Below, piece after piece: positions 55,526-64,000 of a stretch of DNA of 64,000 nt. Below the pieces are notes generated by a model. That model had not been told where the DNA came from, made no database searches, and was given only the letters and a program-made list of their open reading frames with translations. Each line of letters begins with the position of its first letter. Position 1 is the stretch's first letter. Position numbers and translations under genes: made by a program. The DNA is from Pseudofrankia coriaricola (GTDB lineage: Bacteria; Actinomycetota; Actinomycetes; Frankiales; Frankiaceae), in NCBI RefSeq assembly GCF_001854805.1, contig NZ_MBLO01000223.1, positions 138,664 to 202,663 of the forward strand, given 5' to 3'.

Positions 55526-56848
55526 TCAGGAGGCGCGGAACGACCTGGCGATGAGGTCGGTCGCGTCGATGACGTCGAAGCTCGACGGCCTGGCGTCGAC
55601 CAGGGTGGCCGAGACCAGCTGGCCGGAGCACATCGCCCGGAACGTCGGGATGGCCTTCCCGTCACAGGTGAAGGTCGCCCCATTCCCCAGGGGCAGACGC
55701 ACGTCCCGTGCCTTGCGCAGCGCCGCGCTCAGCGTGTCGGAGGTGAGGTCGCCGGTGACTCCCGCGCCGTTCAGTGCTCGGATCATCGCCAGGGTGACGA
55801 CATAGCCGTGGGACGTGTCGCCGTCGAGGACGTTGAGTTTGGGGGCGTACTTGTGGAGGACGGCGTCGTACAGCCTGGTCTCGCCGTCGCTCCCGGTCGG
55901 GCCGACGTAGGCGGGGAGCTGCACACCCTCGAAGTCCGCCGCCGGCACGGTCTGGAGCACCGACTGGCCGACGCAGACGTTCGTGATGAAGACGACCGGC
56001 TTTTTGCCGTCGGGCGCGCTGCCGTCAGCCAGCGCCGGAATGACGCCACGGCAGGTCGGCGCGTCGGCATAGACGATGACGGCCTGCGGGCTCGCGCTGA
56101 GCGCGGCGGTGACCTGCGGCGTTGGGTCGGGCGTGCCGGGCGGAATCAGCGTGAGCTTCAGCTTGATGCCGGCCGCGTTGAAGATCGGCGTGCCGAAGCT
56201 GTTCATCACGGCGGTGACCCCGGGCACGTTGACGCCGATGACCCCGACGTTCGTGAACTTGTGGTCGACGGCGTACTTCGCGATCCCGCCGAGCTGGCCG
56301 AGGATACCGGCGGTCCACAGGAAGACCCGCTCACCGGTGAACTCGGCCGGGGTGAGGCCGCTCATCGCCATCCAGGGAATGTGCGCCGCCCCCAGCGCGG
56401 AGACGTAGGGCTGGGTGTCGGTCACCGAGCCGTGCAGCACGCCGACCACGCCGGAGTTCACGAACTTCGTCGCGCACTGCGCCGCCGACACGCCGTCGCT
56501 GCGATCGTCGCAGGTCACCAGCTGGAGCGGATGACCGCCGATGCCGCCCAGATAGTCGTTGGCATACGCCGCTGCCGCCTGCGCGGACTGGCCTATGGTC
56601 GGGAAGTTTGCTCCGGCGCCACCGTCGGCATTGGCGAACCCAATGCGCACGGGCGTGCCGGTCGCTTTGTTCGGCGTGCCGAGAAGATGCGCGTCGGCCG
56701 GGTCGCCAGCCGACGGGCCGTCGCCGCCGGAGCCGCACGCGGCCGTGACCGCCAGGACAGCGGACAGCAAGAGCACCCCGAATCCCGTACGGCGCGAAGC
56801 GGGGAAACCTCTCCCCACCCACCGCGGAGGTTCCCACCTGTTCCTCAT
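55526..56848 (-). CDS. Branched-chain-type ABC transporter substrate-binding lipoprotein
   Basis: This 440-residue protein has a signal peptide with lipobox TAAC (Cys near residue 38) and a Peripla_BP_6 domain: AAAYANDYLGGIGGHPLQLV, GVVGVLHGSVTDTQPYVSAL, and DTSHGYVVTLAMIRALNG near the C-terminus. It should feed the LivHMG-LivF transporter encoded just downstream. Ligand unknown. Its upstream region is related to that of the CCR-like gene. Confidence 0.9.
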   Translation of the reverse strand: MRNRWEPPRWVGRGFPASRRTGFGVLLLSAVLAVTAACGSGGDGPSAGDPADAHLLGTPNKATGTPVRIGFANADGGAGANFPTIGQSAQAAAAYANDYLGGIGGHPLQLVTCDDRSDGVSAAQCATKFVNSGVVGVLHGSVTDTQPYVSALGAAHIPWMAMSGLTPAEFTGERVFLWTAGILGQLGGIAKYAVDHKFTNVGVIGVNVPGVTAVMNSFGTPIFNAAGIKLKLTLIPPGTPDPTPQVTAALSASPQAVIVYADAPTCRGVIPALADGSAPDGKKPVVFITNVCVGQSVLQTVPAADFEGVQLPAYVGPTGSDGETRLYDAVLHKYAPKLNVLDGDTSHGYVVTLAMIRALNGAGVTGDLTSDTLSAALRKARDVRLPLGNGATFTCDGKAIPTFRAMCSGQLVSATLVDARPSSFDVIDATDLIARSFRAS

Positions 56849-56915
56849 TGTCAGCCTTTCCCGCAGCCTGACCAGGAAATTTTACGTCTGTCTCGCAGTC
56901 AGTAGACCTTACAGT

Positions 56916-56932
56916 CTGTCTGGTGAGATGTC
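56916..56932. promoter_or_regulatory. Shared motif upstream of the binding-protein gene
   Basis: CTGTCTGGTGAGATGTC lies 68 bp before the lipoprotein ATG and matches 14 of 17 bases of the motif at 58405-58421 upstream of the CCR-like gene. The resemblance continues for ~140 bp to the right in both places. It is a candidate operator for the cluster. Confidence 0.5.
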
Positions 56933-57084
56933 TTCACGTCCATCAATTCGCAGCAGGATGTTTACGGCGACGCAACGACGCGTCACTTCTCGGGATGTCT
57001 CGGGCCCGGCCGGGTCGGGGCGGTCGGCGGGGCCGGCGTCTCATCCGTCGAACCGCCGGCGGCGGGTAGCCGAACGACCCCCGT

Positions 57085-58320
57085 TCAGATGCTGCCCGGC
57101 GCGGCATTGACCAGGACGGCGAGGTTGCCCGGGGGCTGGCGGTTCTCGTAGAGGAGCTGGTGGGCCGTTCCGACGTCGCCCAGCGTGCCGCACACGGTCA
57201 GGCAGGGATCCAGGCGCCGCTGGCCGACGAGTGTGGTCACCTGCCGACATTCGCGGAGGTTGGCGTAGTGGGAGCCCTGGAGCCGCTTCTGCCGCATCCA
57301 GAGATACCGCAGGTCGACGTCGCCGTTGAATCCGGAGGTACCTCCGCAGATCACCACCATCCCGCCGGTGTCGCAGACGAACATGGAGGTGGGGAGCGTG
57401 GCCTGGCCCGAGTGCTCGAGCACGATCCGAGGAGCGAGACGAGCGCCCAGGATGTCCCAGATCTGTGCGCCGAACCGCCGCGCCTCCGTCATCCAGGCGT
57501 CCGAGGCCACGGCGTCCTCGACCCCCGGAAGCCTCCCCCAGTGGCCGAACTCCAGCCGATTGATCGTGCCGGCCGCGCCCAGCCGCAGGCAGTGCTCGAC
57601 GCGGGAGTCGTCCGAGACCACAGCCACCGGGACTCCCCCGCGCAGCCGCGTGATCTGGATGGCCATCGAGCCGAGCCCGCCCGCTCCTCCCCAGATGAGA
57701 ACGGGATCGCCGGGCTGCACGACGTTGGGATGCCAGCCGCACAGCTGGCGGTACGCCGTCGGGCCGGTGAGCATGAACGCGGCCGCCTCGGCCCAGCCCA
57801 GCTCGGCGGGCTTGGGGTGGCACTGGTACTCGTCGACGACCGCGAACTGGGCGAAGGAGCCGAAGTTGCTCTCGTAGCCCCACGCCATCGTCGACGACGA
57901 CATCACGGTGTCGGCACCGAGCCTGATGTCGGAGGACGACTCGTCCCACTGCACGCTCGACACGATGACGTGGTCGCCGACGGCGACCTGGCGGACACCC
58001 TCGCCGAGTGACCAGACGACGCCCGACGCCTCCGAACCACCGATGTGACAGCCGATGGTCTCGCCGAGCCGCCGGCGGCGCATCGCGACGACGTCGACCG
58101 GCTGACCGAGTGACGCCCACACGTTGTTGTAGTTGATGCCCGCCGCCATGATGAGAACCAGCACCTGGCCGCGCCCGACCGGCGGAACGGGGACCACCTC
58201 GGTACGGAATGCCTTCCGCGGCTCGCCGTAGCGATCGGGACGTATCACGGACGCGTACATCTGGTCGGGGACGACCCCAACCGGTGGTGTCGTCCCAAGC
58301 TCGTAGAGATCCGTCTTCAT
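57085..58320 (-). CDS. Crotonyl-CoA carboxylase/reductase-like enzyme
   Basis: This 411-residue MDR-superfamily protein has AAGINYNNVWASLGQPVDVV, GCHIGGSEASGVVWSLGEGV, WGYESNFGSFAQFAVVDEYQ, the nucleotide loop WGGAGGLGSMAIQ, and LQGSHYANLRE near the end. The Asn (NYNN), Glu (GYES) and His (GSHYAN) expected at the CO2-binding pocket are present. CCR enzymes reductively carboxylate enoyl-CoA to ethylmalonyl-CoA or analogues, PKS extender units. It is somewhat shorter than the usual ~440. GGAGAA precedes the ATG. Proximity to PKS and carboxyltransferase genes supports extender supply. Confidence 0.88.
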   Translation of the reverse strand: MKTDLYELGTTPPVGVVPDQMYASVIRPDRYGEPRKAFRTEVVPVPPVGRGQVLVLIMAAGINYNNVWASLGQPVDVVAMRRRRLGETIGCHIGGSEASGVVWSLGEGVRQVAVGDHVIVSSVQWDESSSDIRLGADTVMSSSTMAWGYESNFGSFAQFAVVDEYQCHPKPAELGWAEAAAFMLTGPTAYRQLCGWHPNVVQPGDPVLIWGGAGGLGSMAIQITRLRGGVPVAVVSDDSRVEHCLRLGAAGTINRLEFGHWGRLPGVEDAVASDAWMTEARRFGAQIWDILGARLAPRIVLEHSGQATLPTSMFVCDTGGMVVICGGTSGFNGDVDLRYLWMRQKRLQGSHYANLRECRQVTTLVGQRRLDPCLTVCGTLGDVGTAHQLLYENRQPPGNLAVLVNAAPGSI

Positions 58321-58404
58321 GTCATTCTCCGAGTCGCGCCGAGAAGCGGTTCCAGGCTGGTGACGTCAATTTTTCCGGTTGTCACGGATACTTCCGCAGG
58401 TAAC

Positions 58405-58421
58405 CTGTCAGACGAGATGTC
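58405..58421. promoter_or_regulatory. Shared motif upstream of the CCR-like gene
   Basis: CTGTCAGACGAGATGTC lies 85 bp before the gene start and is the partner of the motif at 56916-56932. On the minus strand it reads GACATCTC-N3-TGACAG, followed by TTACCT. The two matched leaders are the best candidates for a cluster-wide regulator. Confidence 0.5.
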
Positions 58422-58589
58422 GCTGCCTCCGCCATTCCGCGGCAAATTGTTCGCGACGGCGCCATGACGCGCCTCACCTCCGGATATCGCGGCCCGGTCC
58501 GTGGCGGGCGGTCGGGGTCCCGGGGCCGATGACGCCCCCGGAACCCCGCCGCGTCCGCCGACCTCGGGCGCGCCCGCCGGACGGGTTCG

Positions 58590-59114
58590 TCAGCCGCAGA
58601 GGATGTAGGTGCCCAGCGGCAAGGTCGCTCCTGCCGGCAGGACATAGGAGCGGAGGCCGATCTTGCCCTTGAGCGACCCGGTGAGGCCGGCCGCGAAGGT
58701 AGTCTGCCGGGCCCCGGTGGCGGTCGCGGTGTGGTCGACGACCCCGACCGCGTGGAGGCTGCCCTCGGGGATGTTGATGGTCTCGTCCAGCAGGATGATC
58801 ACGTGGTTCTCGGCCGGCGGCGGGCCGGCAAGCACGGTGATGGAACCCGTTCCATCACCGAACCGCGAGCCGTCGGGGTTGGTCAGTGCGATCTTGAAGG
58901 TGCCGGTGTCACCGGCCGAGAACCCCGGGGCCCCGGTGTCGTTGAAGGTCGCCCCGGCCGGGGTCTCGGTGATGTCGTCGTGGAACACGCAGCCGGCGGA
59001 CGTGCCGGCCGCCGGCGTGGCCGAGGCCGATCCGGGCGCCAGCAGGACGAGGCCGGTGGCCGCCATCGGAACGACCAACCACGCCCGCCGCAGGTGTTGA
59101 CGGAATGATGACAT
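58590..59114 (-). CDS. Secreted protein with allene-oxide-cyclase/dirigent-like barrel (tentative)
   Basis: This 174-residue protein has a Sec signal peptide (RRAWLVVPMAATGLVLLAPG, cleavage after ASA-TPA), then a beta-rich domain: GAPGFSAGDTGTFKIALTNP, ENHVIILLDETINIPEGSLH, TGARQTTFAAGLTGSLKGKI, ending LGTYILCG. The pattern of paired strands with GDTG resembles AOC-like barrel domains that occur beside natural-product genes in actinobacteria. The start at 59114 (GAGAGGG upstream) gives a normal signal peptide; a longer frame adds a Cys-rich nonconserved stretch. Role unknown. Confidence 0.65.
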   Translation of the reverse strand: MSSFRQHLRRAWLVVPMAATGLVLLAPGSASATPAAGTSAGCVFHDDITETPAGATFNDTGAPGFSAGDTGTFKIALTNPDGSRFGDGTGSITVLAGPPPAENHVIILLDETINIPEGSLHAVGVVDHTATATGARQTTFAAGLTGSLKGKIGLRSYVLPAGATLPLGTYILCG

Positions 59115-59182
59115 GAACAGCCCTCTCTTTGTCGGCAAGCAAATACACGAAGAACAACGGCCGTCGAATAGGCAGAGCACGG

Positions 59183-60055
59183 TTACAGATCCTCGACGGC
59201 CGGTATTACCAGTTTTCCGACGGCCTCAAGGCCACGCAGCCGCCAGATATCCGGAACGCTTCCGATCACCGTCTGGACACCCAGGCCGGCGAGCCGTTCG
59301 AGAAACGGCAGAAGATCCGCCGCGCGCTCACCGTCCGGGCCGATGTCGAATGGCAGGAAACAGGTCTTCTCGATCTCGTCGTACGAGCGCCCCTCCCGCT
59401 CGCAGTGCTCCCGCAGCACGGCCAGCTTGCGCGGCAGGGCCGGGGTCGGGAAGAAGTTGCACGCCTGGGCGTAACGGGCCACGAGCCGCAGCGTCTTCTT
59501 CTCCCCCGAGCCGCCGATCATGATCGGCGGATGCGGCACCGCGAGGGGCTGCGGCGAGTTCAGCGGCCGCTCCAGCCGGTAGTGCCGGCCGTCGTACGGC
59601 GAGTCGTCACCCTCCCACATCCGCAGGATGATCTGGACGCTCTCCTCCAGCATCTCGAACCGCTCCGCCAACGGCGGGAACGGCAGGCCGAGCCCGAGCG
59701 ACTCCTCCTCGTCCCAGGCGGCCCCGATCCCCAGCCACGTCCGGCCGCCGGACAGCACGTCGAGCGTCGACACGATCTTGGCGAGGAGACCGGGCGGGCG
59801 GTAGACGACCCCGGTCACCAGCGCGAGCAGCGCCGCCCGGCTGGTGTGCGCGGCCAGGAAGGTGAGCGCCGTGTACGCCTCCAACATCTCGTCGGTGGGC
59901 GGACCGAGCTGCGGTATCTGAAAGAAATGGTCCATGACGGTGATGTGCGAGAAGCCCACGTCGTCCGCCGTGCGGCCGACGGCGGCGAGCGTCGGCCCTA
60001 TCTTCTCGGGACCGCCGGGCCAGGTGAACTCCGGGATCTGCAGGCCAATTCTCAC
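59183..60055 (-). CDS. LLM-class F420-dependent oxidoreductase
   Basis: This 290-residue protein reads RIGLQIPEFTWPGGPEKIGP, FSHITVMDHFFQIPQLGPP, TLDVLSGGRTWLGIGAAWDE, EEYRxLG-like ESLGLGLPFPPLAERFEMLE and PPIMIGGSGEKKTLRLVARY: the F420-dependent TIGR03560 pattern. The GTG at 60055 with GGAGCG upstream gives standard length. In a PKS-linked setting it could tailor the product, but F420 LLM enzymes are common elsewhere. It lies 36 nt downstream of the carboxyltransferase gene. Confidence 0.9.
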   Translation of the reverse strand: MRIGLQIPEFTWPGGPEKIGPTLAAVGRTADDVGFSHITVMDHFFQIPQLGPPTDEMLEAYTALTFLAAHTSRAALLALVTGVVYRPPGLLAKIVSTLDVLSGGRTWLGIGAAWDEEESLGLGLPFPPLAERFEMLEESVQIILRMWEGDDSPYDGRHYRLERPLNSPQPLAVPHPPIMIGGSGEKKTLRLVARYAQACNFFPTPALPRKLAVLREHCEREGRSYDEIEKTCFLPFDIGPDGERAADLLPFLERLAGLGVQTVIGSVPDIWRLRGLEAVGKLVIPAVEDL

Positions 60056-60090
60056 GAAATCGCTCCGTCCGGAGAAGAGCCGGGACGTCG

Positions 60091-61608
60091 TTACAGCGGG
60101 ATGTTGTCGTGCTGCCCCCGGGCCGCCGGGGTGGCCGCCACCGCGGCTATCAGCCGCGCTCGGGTGTCGGCCGGCTCGATGATGGCGTCGACCGCGCCGG
60201 ACGCGATTCCGCGCCGAACCCCTCCGGACTCGGCCTCCTGGTGCTCGACCAGGGACGCCAGCAGGGCCGGACGCTCGGACTCGCCGGCGGCGGCCAACGC
60301 GGACCGGTGCAGGATCTCGACGGCCGCCGACGCGCCCATCACCGCCACGTCGGCCTGCGGCCAGGCCAGGACCGTGTCGGCGCCCAGGGAACGGGAGTTC
60401 ATCGCGATGTAGGCGCCGCCGTGGGACTTCCGGAGCACCAGTGTCACCCGCGGCACGGTCGCCGCCGCGAACGCGTGCACCAGCTTCGCGCCCCGCCGGA
60501 TCACGCCGTCCCACTCCTGGCGCACCCCCGGCAGGTAGCCCGGCACGTCCACCAGCACGACCAGCGGCAGGCCGAGCGCATCGCACATCCGGACGAACCG
60601 GGCGCCCTTCTCCGCGCTGAGCGAGTCCAGGCAGCCGGCCTTGCGGATCGGGTTGTTGGCGACGACGCCCACCGTCCGTCCGCCCAGCCGCGCCAGGCCG
60701 ACGATGATGTTCGCCGCCCAGTCCCGCTGGAACTCCTCGAACACCGGCCCACCGGTCTCGTGGTCGACGATGGCCTGGATGACCGGCCTCATGTCGTATG
60801 CGCGGCGGGCGGCGGCCGGCAGCAGGCTGCCCGGGTCCACACCGGAGCCCGCCCGCTCCTGGTCGGCGAGGCCGGGGTGGCTGAGCAGCGCGGCCACCCG
60901 GCGCGCGCGGCCGTACGCGTCCGCCTCCGACGCGGCGACGATGTGCGCGACCCCCGACTTGCGGCCATGGGCAAGGGGCCCGCCCAGACCGGTCATGTCG
61001 ATGTGCTCCCCGGTCACCTTGCGGACCACGTCCGGACCGGTGACGAAGAGCCGCCCGCCCGGCGCCATGATGATCACGTCGGTGAGCGCCGGCCCGTAGG
61101 CCGCCCCGCCGGCGGCCGGGCCGACCACCACCGAGATCTGCGGCACCCGGCCTGAGGCCCGGACGATCGCCGAGAAGACCCGACCGAAGCCCTCCAGCGC
61201 CTCGATACCGTCCGACAGCTTCGCGCCGCCCGAGTGCCACAGGCCGACGACCGGGCAGCCGTCGCGGACGGCGGTGTCGATCGCGGCCACGATCGCGTCG
61301 CAGTCGGCCGGGCCGAGCGCGCCGCCGCGTCGCGAGCCGTCGGTGCAGAAGGCGACCACCGGACGGCCGTCGATCCGCCCTCGCACGGCCGTCGCCACCA
61401 GGCCCGGACCGTCGCTGTGGCCACCGGGCGTGCGCAGCGGGAGGACCGGTCCACGGTCGAGGAGGGCGGCCAGGCGCCGCCGCGGAGCGCGGGGGTCACC
61501 CTCGGCCGCGGCGCGCGGGTCGCTCTCACCGGTACGGGGCCGGGCGATCACCGGACCCCCGCCGGAGTCCGGGTTTCGAGTGTCGGTCGCGTCGGTCGCG
61601 TCGGTCAT
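60091..61608 (-). CDS. Acyl-CoA carboxylase carboxyltransferase subunit (AccD/PccB-like)
   Basis: This 505-residue biotin-dependent carboxyltransferase has two crotonase-like halves: VGLWHSGGAKLSDGIEALEG, VVVGPAAGGAAYGPALTDVI (oxyanion glycines), then NNPIRKAGCLDSLSAEKGAR, LVVLVDVPGYLPGVRQEWDG and SHGGAYIAMNSRSLGADTVL. It transfers CO2 from biotin to acetyl- or propionyl-CoA. No biotinylated alpha chain is visible here. ATG at 61608 chosen; the 33 extra upstream codons overlap the PKS end. Likely supplies malonyl- or methylmalonyl-CoA to the PKS. Confidence 0.92.
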   Translation of the reverse strand: MTDATDATDTRNPDSGGGPVIARPRTGESDPRAAAEGDPRAPRRRLAALLDRGPVLPLRTPGGHSDGPGLVATAVRGRIDGRPVVAFCTDGSRRGGALGPADCDAIVAAIDTAVRDGCPVVGLWHSGGAKLSDGIEALEGFGRVFSAIVRASGRVPQISVVVGPAAGGAAYGPALTDVIIMAPGGRLFVTGPDVVRKVTGEHIDMTGLGGPLAHGRKSGVAHIVAASEADAYGRARRVAALLSHPGLADQERAGSGVDPGSLLPAAARRAYDMRPVIQAIVDHETGGPVFEEFQRDWAANIIVGLARLGGRTVGVVANNPIRKAGCLDSLSAEKGARFVRMCDALGLPLVVLVDVPGYLPGVRQEWDGVIRRGAKLVHAFAAATVPRVTLVLRKSHGGAYIAMNSRSLGADTVLAWPQADVAVMGASAAVEILHRSALAAAGESERPALLASLVEHQEAESGGVRRGIASGAVDAIIEPADTRARLIAAVAATPAARGQHDNIPL

Positions 61609-61633
61609 AGCGGGAGGCTCCAGCTCACGTCGG

Positions 61634-64000
61634 TCATCCCCCTGCGACCGGAGCGACCGCGTCCCAGCGCGCCGTGCTCGACTCGGCGCCGATGAGGTGA
61701 TCCGCAAGCGATCGGGATGACGGGTTGTCGAAGATCACCTCGGCGGGGACCGTGAGACCGGTGGTCTCGGCCAGCCGGGTACCCAGCTCTCGGATGGTCA
61801 GGGAGGAGAAGCCGAGGTCGAGGAACGCGACGTCCGGATCGACCTCGGCGACGTCGGCGTGCCCGAGCGCCTGGGCGACGGCGACCAGGACGGTCTCCAG
61901 CAGGAGGTCCGCGCGGTCGGCGTCGGACGCGCCGGCGAGCCGGCGGGCCGGCTCGGACTGCCCGGCCCCCGCCGGCTCGGTTGGCGCGCCGCGGGCCTCG
62001 ACCGGCACCGTGCCGGCGGCGCCGGCGACGTCCGCCGGACCTGCTGGGGCGGCACCCGTCCCTGCCGCCGTCGCGGCGACGGCGCCGACCCCGTCCGTCA
62101 GGCGCGCCCCCGCCGGCAGCCGCGCTCCGGCCGCGTCGGTCCTCGCGCCGGTGGTCGACACCGCCGGGTCGTTGTCGAGCCAGTATCGCTGTCGCTGGAA
62201 GGCATAGCGCGGAAGGGCGACAGCGTCGGCCGGCCGGGGACGCCGGCCGAGCAGCAGGCTCCAGTCCACGGGCACGCCGTCGGCGTACAGGGCGCCGACC
62301 GTATCCACCAGACTCGTCGCCTCGTCCCGGTCCCGGCGGGCCGCCGCCACGACCAGCGCTCCGCCGCCAGGCCCCCGCCCGGCCGGTGCCGACCCCCGGC
62401 CGGCGGTCCCGGACGCGGCGGCCGGGCGCGCCGAGTCGAGGGTGTCCCGGACCAGCGGAGCGAGGATCGCGTCCGGCCCGATCTCCACGAAACGCCGCAC
62501 GCCGGCCTCCCGGGCGGCGGTCACGCCGTCGGCGAACCGCACCGCCGCGCGGACCTGGCGCACCCAGTAGCCGGGCTCCAGGATCTCGGCGCCCGCCAGC
62601 GCCCCCGACACGTTCGACACCAACGGCACCGACGGCCGCCGGAGGTCGATGCCCCGGACGACCTCGGCGAGCTCGTCCAGGACGTCGTCCATGTGCGCCG
62701 AGTGGAACGCGTGACTCACCCGCAGCCGGCGGGTCATCCGACGGCGGGAGCGCCAGAACCTCTCGATCCGCCCGATCGCCTCCGCGTCCCCGGAGACCAC
62801 CACCGACGTCGGCCCGTTCACCGCCGCGATAGCCACTCCGGCCCGGCCCACGAGCACCGCCGCCATCTCCGCCTCGGACACCCCGACCGCGAGCATCAGC
62901 CCGCCCGGCCGCGCCGCCTGCATCAGACGGCCGCGCGTCGCGACCAGGCGGCATCCGTCGGGCAGGTCGAAGACCCCCGCCACGTGCGCCGCCGCCAGCT
63001 CGCCCACCGAATGCCCCATGACCACGTCCGGCGCCACCCCGAGCTCCGCCAGCAACCGGGCCAACGCCACCTCGAACGCGAACAATGCCGGCTGCGTGTA
63101 CGCCGTGGCGTCGATGTCGCCGGCCGTCCCCGCCATCACTTCGTTGACGGACGGGTCCACCGAACCCGAGAAGCCGTCCACCACCTCCGCGAGCGCCTCC
63201 CGGAACACCGGGAAGGTCTCCGCCAGGCGGACCCCCATCCCCGCCCGCTGCGCGCCCTGACCCGAGAAGACGAAACCCACGCCGCCCGACGGGCCCGCCA
63301 CTCCGAGTGCCACGCCGGGCGGCGCCGATCCGGACGCCAACGCGTCCAGACCCGCCAGCAGCTCCTCCCGCGATCGCCCGATCGCCACCCCCCGCCGGTC
63401 GAACGACGACCGCGCGAGCAGCCCGAGCGCGACGTCCCGGTCAGGGATCGCCGCGCCCCCGGCCCGCAGGAATCCCGCCAGCTTCCCGGCCTGCCCGGCG
63501 AGCCCGGCCGCGGTCCGGCCAGACAGCACGAAGGGCACCGGGACCGACGCGGCGACCCCGGCGGTACCCGCCGCGTCCGCCGAGCGCACCCCGGTGGGAG
63601 CGGCCCGACCGGCCGCGACCGGCTCGGCCGGCGACGGTTCCGCCGGCGACGGTTCCGCTGGGAACGCCTCGGCCGGAGATCCCACGGCCGAGGTCGGCGC
63701 CACCGGCGACGGGTCGCGCGGCGGTGCCTCCGAGACGACGACGTGGGCGTTCGTGCCGCTCACACCGAACGAGGACACGCCCGCTCGGCGCGGCCGCTCG
63801 CCCCGGGGCCAGGGCCGGGCCTCGGTCACCAGCTCGACCGCCCCGGACTCCCACTCCACATGTGAGGACGGCGCGTCCACGTGCAAGGTCGCCGGCACGA
63901 TTCCATGCCGCATCGCCAACACCATCTTGATGACCCCGGCCACCCCGGCCGCCGCCTGAGAATGACCGATGTTCGACTTCACCGAACCCAACAACAACGG
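61634..64000 (-). CDS. Modular type I polyketide synthase, C-terminal module (5' end outside window)
   Basis: The frame is open to the right edge. It begins in the ketosynthase tail (LLLGSVKSNIGHSQAAAGVA; third catalytic residue His in NIGH; VSGTNAHVVV). The acyltransferase has GQGAQ, active Ser in GHSVGE (~330) and HAFH (~429), a malonyl-CoA-type signature. The post-AT linker leads directly to an ACP (AFLDLGFSSLTIRELGTRL, carrier Ser in GFSSL). No KR, DH, ER or thioesterase is present, so the module adds an unreduced ketide and release happens elsewhere. The KS-AT linker carries PSPAE repeats. GFSS replaces the common GFDS. Confidence 0.95.
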   Translation of the reverse strand, partial: PLLLGSVKSNIGHSQAAAGVAGVIKMVLAMRHGIVPATLHVDAPSSHVEWESGAVELVTEARPWPRGERPRRAGVSSFGVSGTNAHVVVSEAPPRDPSPVAPTSAVGSPAEAFPAEPSPAEPSPAEPVAAGRAAPTGVRSADAAGTAGVAASVPVPFVLSGRTAAGLAGQAGKLAGFLRAGGAAIPDRDVALGLLARSSFDRRGVAIGRSREELLAGLDALASGSAPPGVALGVAGPSGGVGFVFSGQGAQRAGMGVRLAETFPVFREALAEVVDGFSGSVDPSVNEVMAGTAGDIDATAYTQPALFAFEVALARLLAELGVAPDVVMGHSVGELAAAHVAGVFDLPDGCRLVATRGRLMQAARPGGLMLAVGVSEAEMAAVLVGRAGVAIAAVNGPTSVVVSGDAEAIGRIERFWRSRRRMTRRLRVSHAFHSAHMDDVLDELAEVVRGIDLRRPSVPLVSNVSGALAGAEILEPGYWVRQVRAAVRFADGVTAAREAGVRRFVEIGPDAILAPLVRDTLDSARPAAASGTAGRGSAPAGRGPGGGALVVAAARRDRDEATSLVDTVGALYADGVPVDWSLLLGRRPRPADAVALPRYAFQRQRYWLDNDPAVSTTGARTDAAGARLPAGARLTDGVGAVAATAAGTGAAPAGPADVAGAAGTVPVEARGAPTEPAGAGQSEPARRLAGASDADRADLLLETVLVAVAQALGHADVAEVDPDVAFLDLGFSSLTIRELGTRLAETTGLTVPAEVIFDNPSSRSLADHLIGAESSTARWDAVAPVAGG

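Noticed and set aside
60056..61240. Upstream extension of the LLM frame
   Set aside because: Overlaps the carboxyltransferase gene out of frame; the family start motif RIGLQIP fits the GTG at 60055.
63634..63660. Short tandem DNA repeat in the PKS gene
   Set aside because: Explained by the PSPAE repeats of a flexible inter-domain linker.
61859..63865. 668-codon plus-strand frame over the PKS gene
   Set aside because: Shadow; Arg/His/Pro-rich and motif-free.

Overview
The window is high-GC actinobacterial DNA. GC-rich third codon positions, frequent GTG starts, F420-type LLM oxidoreductases, a DUF2993 protein, a Tat-exported DyP peroxidase, several TetR regulators, fused branched-chain-type ABC transporters and a modular type I polyketide synthase (PKS) all fit a large-genome soil or plant-associated actinomycete. 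A Frankia-like organism is possible, but that is inference. No rRNA, tRNA or CRISPR array was seen, and both ends cut through genes.

Layout. (1) 1-2433: the end of a NarL/LuxR response regulator, an MBL-fold hydrolase and a DUF2993 protein. (2) 2768-13469: a probable regulon around one TetR repressor (4789-5409). Leftward lie an amidohydrolase and a VOC enzyme. Rightward lie a lipoprotein binding protein, an MFS-LivF fusion, a LivH-LivM-LivG fusion and a small lipoprotein. A palindrome, AGTGAG-NN-CTCACT, sits inside the 17-bp spacer of three promoter-like elements. One faces the amidohydrolase, one faces the transporter, and one points at the 3' end of tetR itself. (3) 13809-18015: TetR with DJ-1/PfpI and TfoX-like proteins, then a double-HTH (GntR+TetR) regulator divergent from a FAD monooxygenase. 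(4) 18016-19650: an accessory patch with a Uma2 nuclease-fold protein and gene remnants. (5) 19651-27411: a CdaR/PucR regulator divergent from a polar amino-acid-type ABC transporter, a DadA-like oxidase and ethanolamine ammonia-lyase (EutB, EutC). (6) 27412-33571: a coiled-coil protein, DyP peroxidase, secreted beta-propeller, LLM and SDR oxidoreductases, and remnants.

(7) 33597-50010: a stress or dormancy-type island. It has two paralogous small proteins facing each other around a DUF1931 histone-fold protein and a broken BON gene. A phosphoribosyltransferase-erythromycin esterase fusion, a decayed LigD polymerase gene, a dnaK-grpE-dnaJ-cbpM-clpB operon, an LLM enzyme, a PsiE-like protein, a decayed thioredoxin, a cyclic-nucleotide-domain/thioredoxin-reductase-like fusion, and CDF and WD40 fragments follow. 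Gene decay is concentrated here and at 18-20 kb. (8) 50315-64000, leftward: TetR, LivF, a second LivHMG fusion, a protein made of two near-identical alpha-beta-barrel domains, a second binding lipoprotein, a crotonyl-CoA carboxylase/reductase-like enzyme, a secreted barrel protein, an LLM enzyme, an acyl-CoA carboxyltransferase and the 3' end of a PKS gene (KS tail-AT-ACP). This is probably the edge of a polyketide cluster with its own extender-unit supply.
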